A program made the translations under genes and the position numbers. Positions 63,107 to 64,000 of a stretch of 64,000 nt of DNA are shown piece by piece. The notes beneath the pieces are model-generated. The model was not told the DNA's origin, did not search any database, and saw only the letters and a list, made by a program, of their open reading frames with translations. This stretch comes from Garcia nutans (lineage: Eukaryota; Streptophyta; Magnoliopsida; Malpighiales; Euphorbiaceae). The DNA is taken from positions 6,324,001 to 6,388,000 of the forward strand of contig CANTUV010000010.1 in the NCBI GenBank assembly GCA_947685225.1, in the 5' to 3' direction. Within the stretch, counting starts at the first letter, position 1. Every line of letters begins with the position of its first letter.

Positions 63107-64000
63107 TAATGGTCTCTATTTCTACATCTGTGTAAAAAGTTTTTTATAGGTTCTTGCTGACAACTTATTGATCTAAATTTTGCTTAGAATTTGTCACTAG
63201 GAAAATGTAATCATTCAAAAGTTCATTGGTTGGCAGGTTGCAGGAGTGCCAACTAATATCAATTTTCTTCAAAAACTAATCAACCATACTATAGAGATGA
63301 CCTCTTTACTGATCCTAACAATTCATTGTTAGCTAAGGAAACATGTAATAATGCCAGATTCAGTGCAGCTCTGGTAGCTGCCTGTCTTTGTGAAAAGGAA
63401 CGTTCAGCTTTGAAGGAAAGTCCTCCTGGTAGGTTGAAGGCTCGTTCTTGTTTAGTAATATATATTCCTTTTTAATTTTCATTATATTAACGCTTGTAAT
63501 AATTTCAGGTGGCAGCATCTTGCACTCCATATGGTATTCCCATCCCCCTTTCAGGGTCCATCATGTTGCTAGGCGTTTTATGGTATTCGAGTGGGATGAT
63601 GAATATGATAGCAGTGGCTTAAAGACTGACAGTTTCCATCACTTATCAGCCAGATGGGAACTATCTGATCGAGGTATTTATCTTCTTATAATGAATGCTA
63701 GTGGAAGTTTGAGTGGCCAGTTCTCATATTTGAGTGACAACCCTTCTACATTCTGTATTTGTACAGATTGGAGAAATTAGTTTGCCTGGTTTAGAAGTCA
63801 AAGCAATACATTCACGTGATGACAGTTTTAGAGTTGAGGCTGATGGTGTAAGCATTAATGTTAGTTTTGCTGCTTATTCAAAGGTAATTGCATGTTAAAG
63901 CATGACTAGATTAATTCATGCACGTTATTGAATAAAGTTTCTTTCCTTGCTAAGTAAACATGTAGAATTTTTAGGGTAAGTTGCCTTCGTTGCCCCATTG

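Larger units (their letters stand above)
52372..64000 (+). pseudogene. MCCA: Methylcrotonyl-CoA carboxylase alpha subunit, damaged, 3' end outside window
   Basis: MCCA is the biotin-carrying, biotin-carboxylating subunit of a mitochondrial leucine-breakdown enzyme. Exons: 52372-52710, 53657-53778, 53996-54143, 54427-54564, 54764-54859, 54943-55002, 56661-56758, 56843-56954, 59548-59652, 59980-60119, 63237-63428, 63509-63673, 63767-63883. Exon 1 has an Arg-rich presequence, then RIEKILVANRGEIACRI. Later blocks: GGGGK-GMRIVQ (ATP loop), VEHPVTEMIVGQDLVEWQIR, HAFEARIYAENVPKGFLPA and HYDPMIAKLVVWGENRAAA. Lesions: HPGYG reads HLGYG in exon 2. Exon 7 has five extra bases around 56715-56735, where SGQFYFMEMN is expected. 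Exon 11 lacks the NVETHFIEQ region near 63288 and shifts frame. Exon 12 shifts frame near 63625, before LTVSITYQPDGNY. Introns 8 and 10 carry LINEs. The biotinyl domain would lie beyond the window. Confidence 0.88.

Noticed and set aside
1..64000. CRISPR arrays, operons or bacterial defence systems
   Set aside because: The window is plant nuclear DNA with spliced genes; no regularly spaced repeat arrays or bacterial gene organisation are present.

Overview
This is a window of AT-rich plant nuclear DNA, from a eudicot as far as can be judged. Genes have many short introns with GT/AG borders and lie far apart. The gene set includes a PEAPOD (TIFY4-type) repressor, a family known from eudicots and absent from grasses. 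An Au-type SINE, plant RTE-type LINEs and a probable mitochondrial insertion also fit a plant genome. I cannot name the species.

Layout from left to right. 1-3.5 kb: AT-rich intergenic DNA with one cluster of short repeats. 3.5-8.0 kb (minus): PEAPOD/TIFY4 gene, with a 561 bp MITE starting about 90 bp upstream of its ATG. 9.5-16.3 kb: a group of decayed gene pieces on both strands: chlorophyllase (truncated, frameshifted), two LIFEGUARD/BAX-inhibitor copies (one truncated, one with a broken splice junction), a cyclic nucleotide-gated channel fragment, and a VAN3-binding-protein-like gene (truncated, frameshifted). 16.5-22 kb: AT-rich spacer with one MITE candidate. 22.2-28.5 kb (plus): a twelve-exon SULTR3-type sulfate transporter. 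Its third coding exon carries a 545 bp hAT-type insertion with a perfect 8 bp target duplication, intron 4 carries a smaller relative, and exon 9 has a frameshift. 29.15-30.24 kb: a stretch that looks like plant mitochondrial DNA. 30.85-32.56 kb (plus): ALP1, a domesticated Harbinger transposase. 33.8-41.4 kb (minus): NET1D, an actin-binding NAB-domain coiled-coil protein, intact at 1782 residues. 42.3-52.3 kb: a gene desert with a second copy of the PEAPOD-side MITE and two sets of direct repeats. 52.4 kb to the end (plus): MCCA, the biotin-carboxylase subunit of mitochondrial methylcrotonyl-CoA carboxylase, with at least three frame lesions and two antisense RTE LINEs in its introns; one LINE itself carries an Au SINE.

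Functional reading. ALP1 and NET1D are clearly intact, and PEAPOD looks intact except for one unresolved exon region. The other genes each carry a visible defect. This suggests a block losing duplicated genes while transposons accumulate, for example one homoeologous segment after a genome duplication; that is inference. No CRISPR array, operon or virus-derived element was seen. The strongest unusual structure is the GC-rich hAT insertion in the sulfate transporter, which is largely a chain of hairpins.
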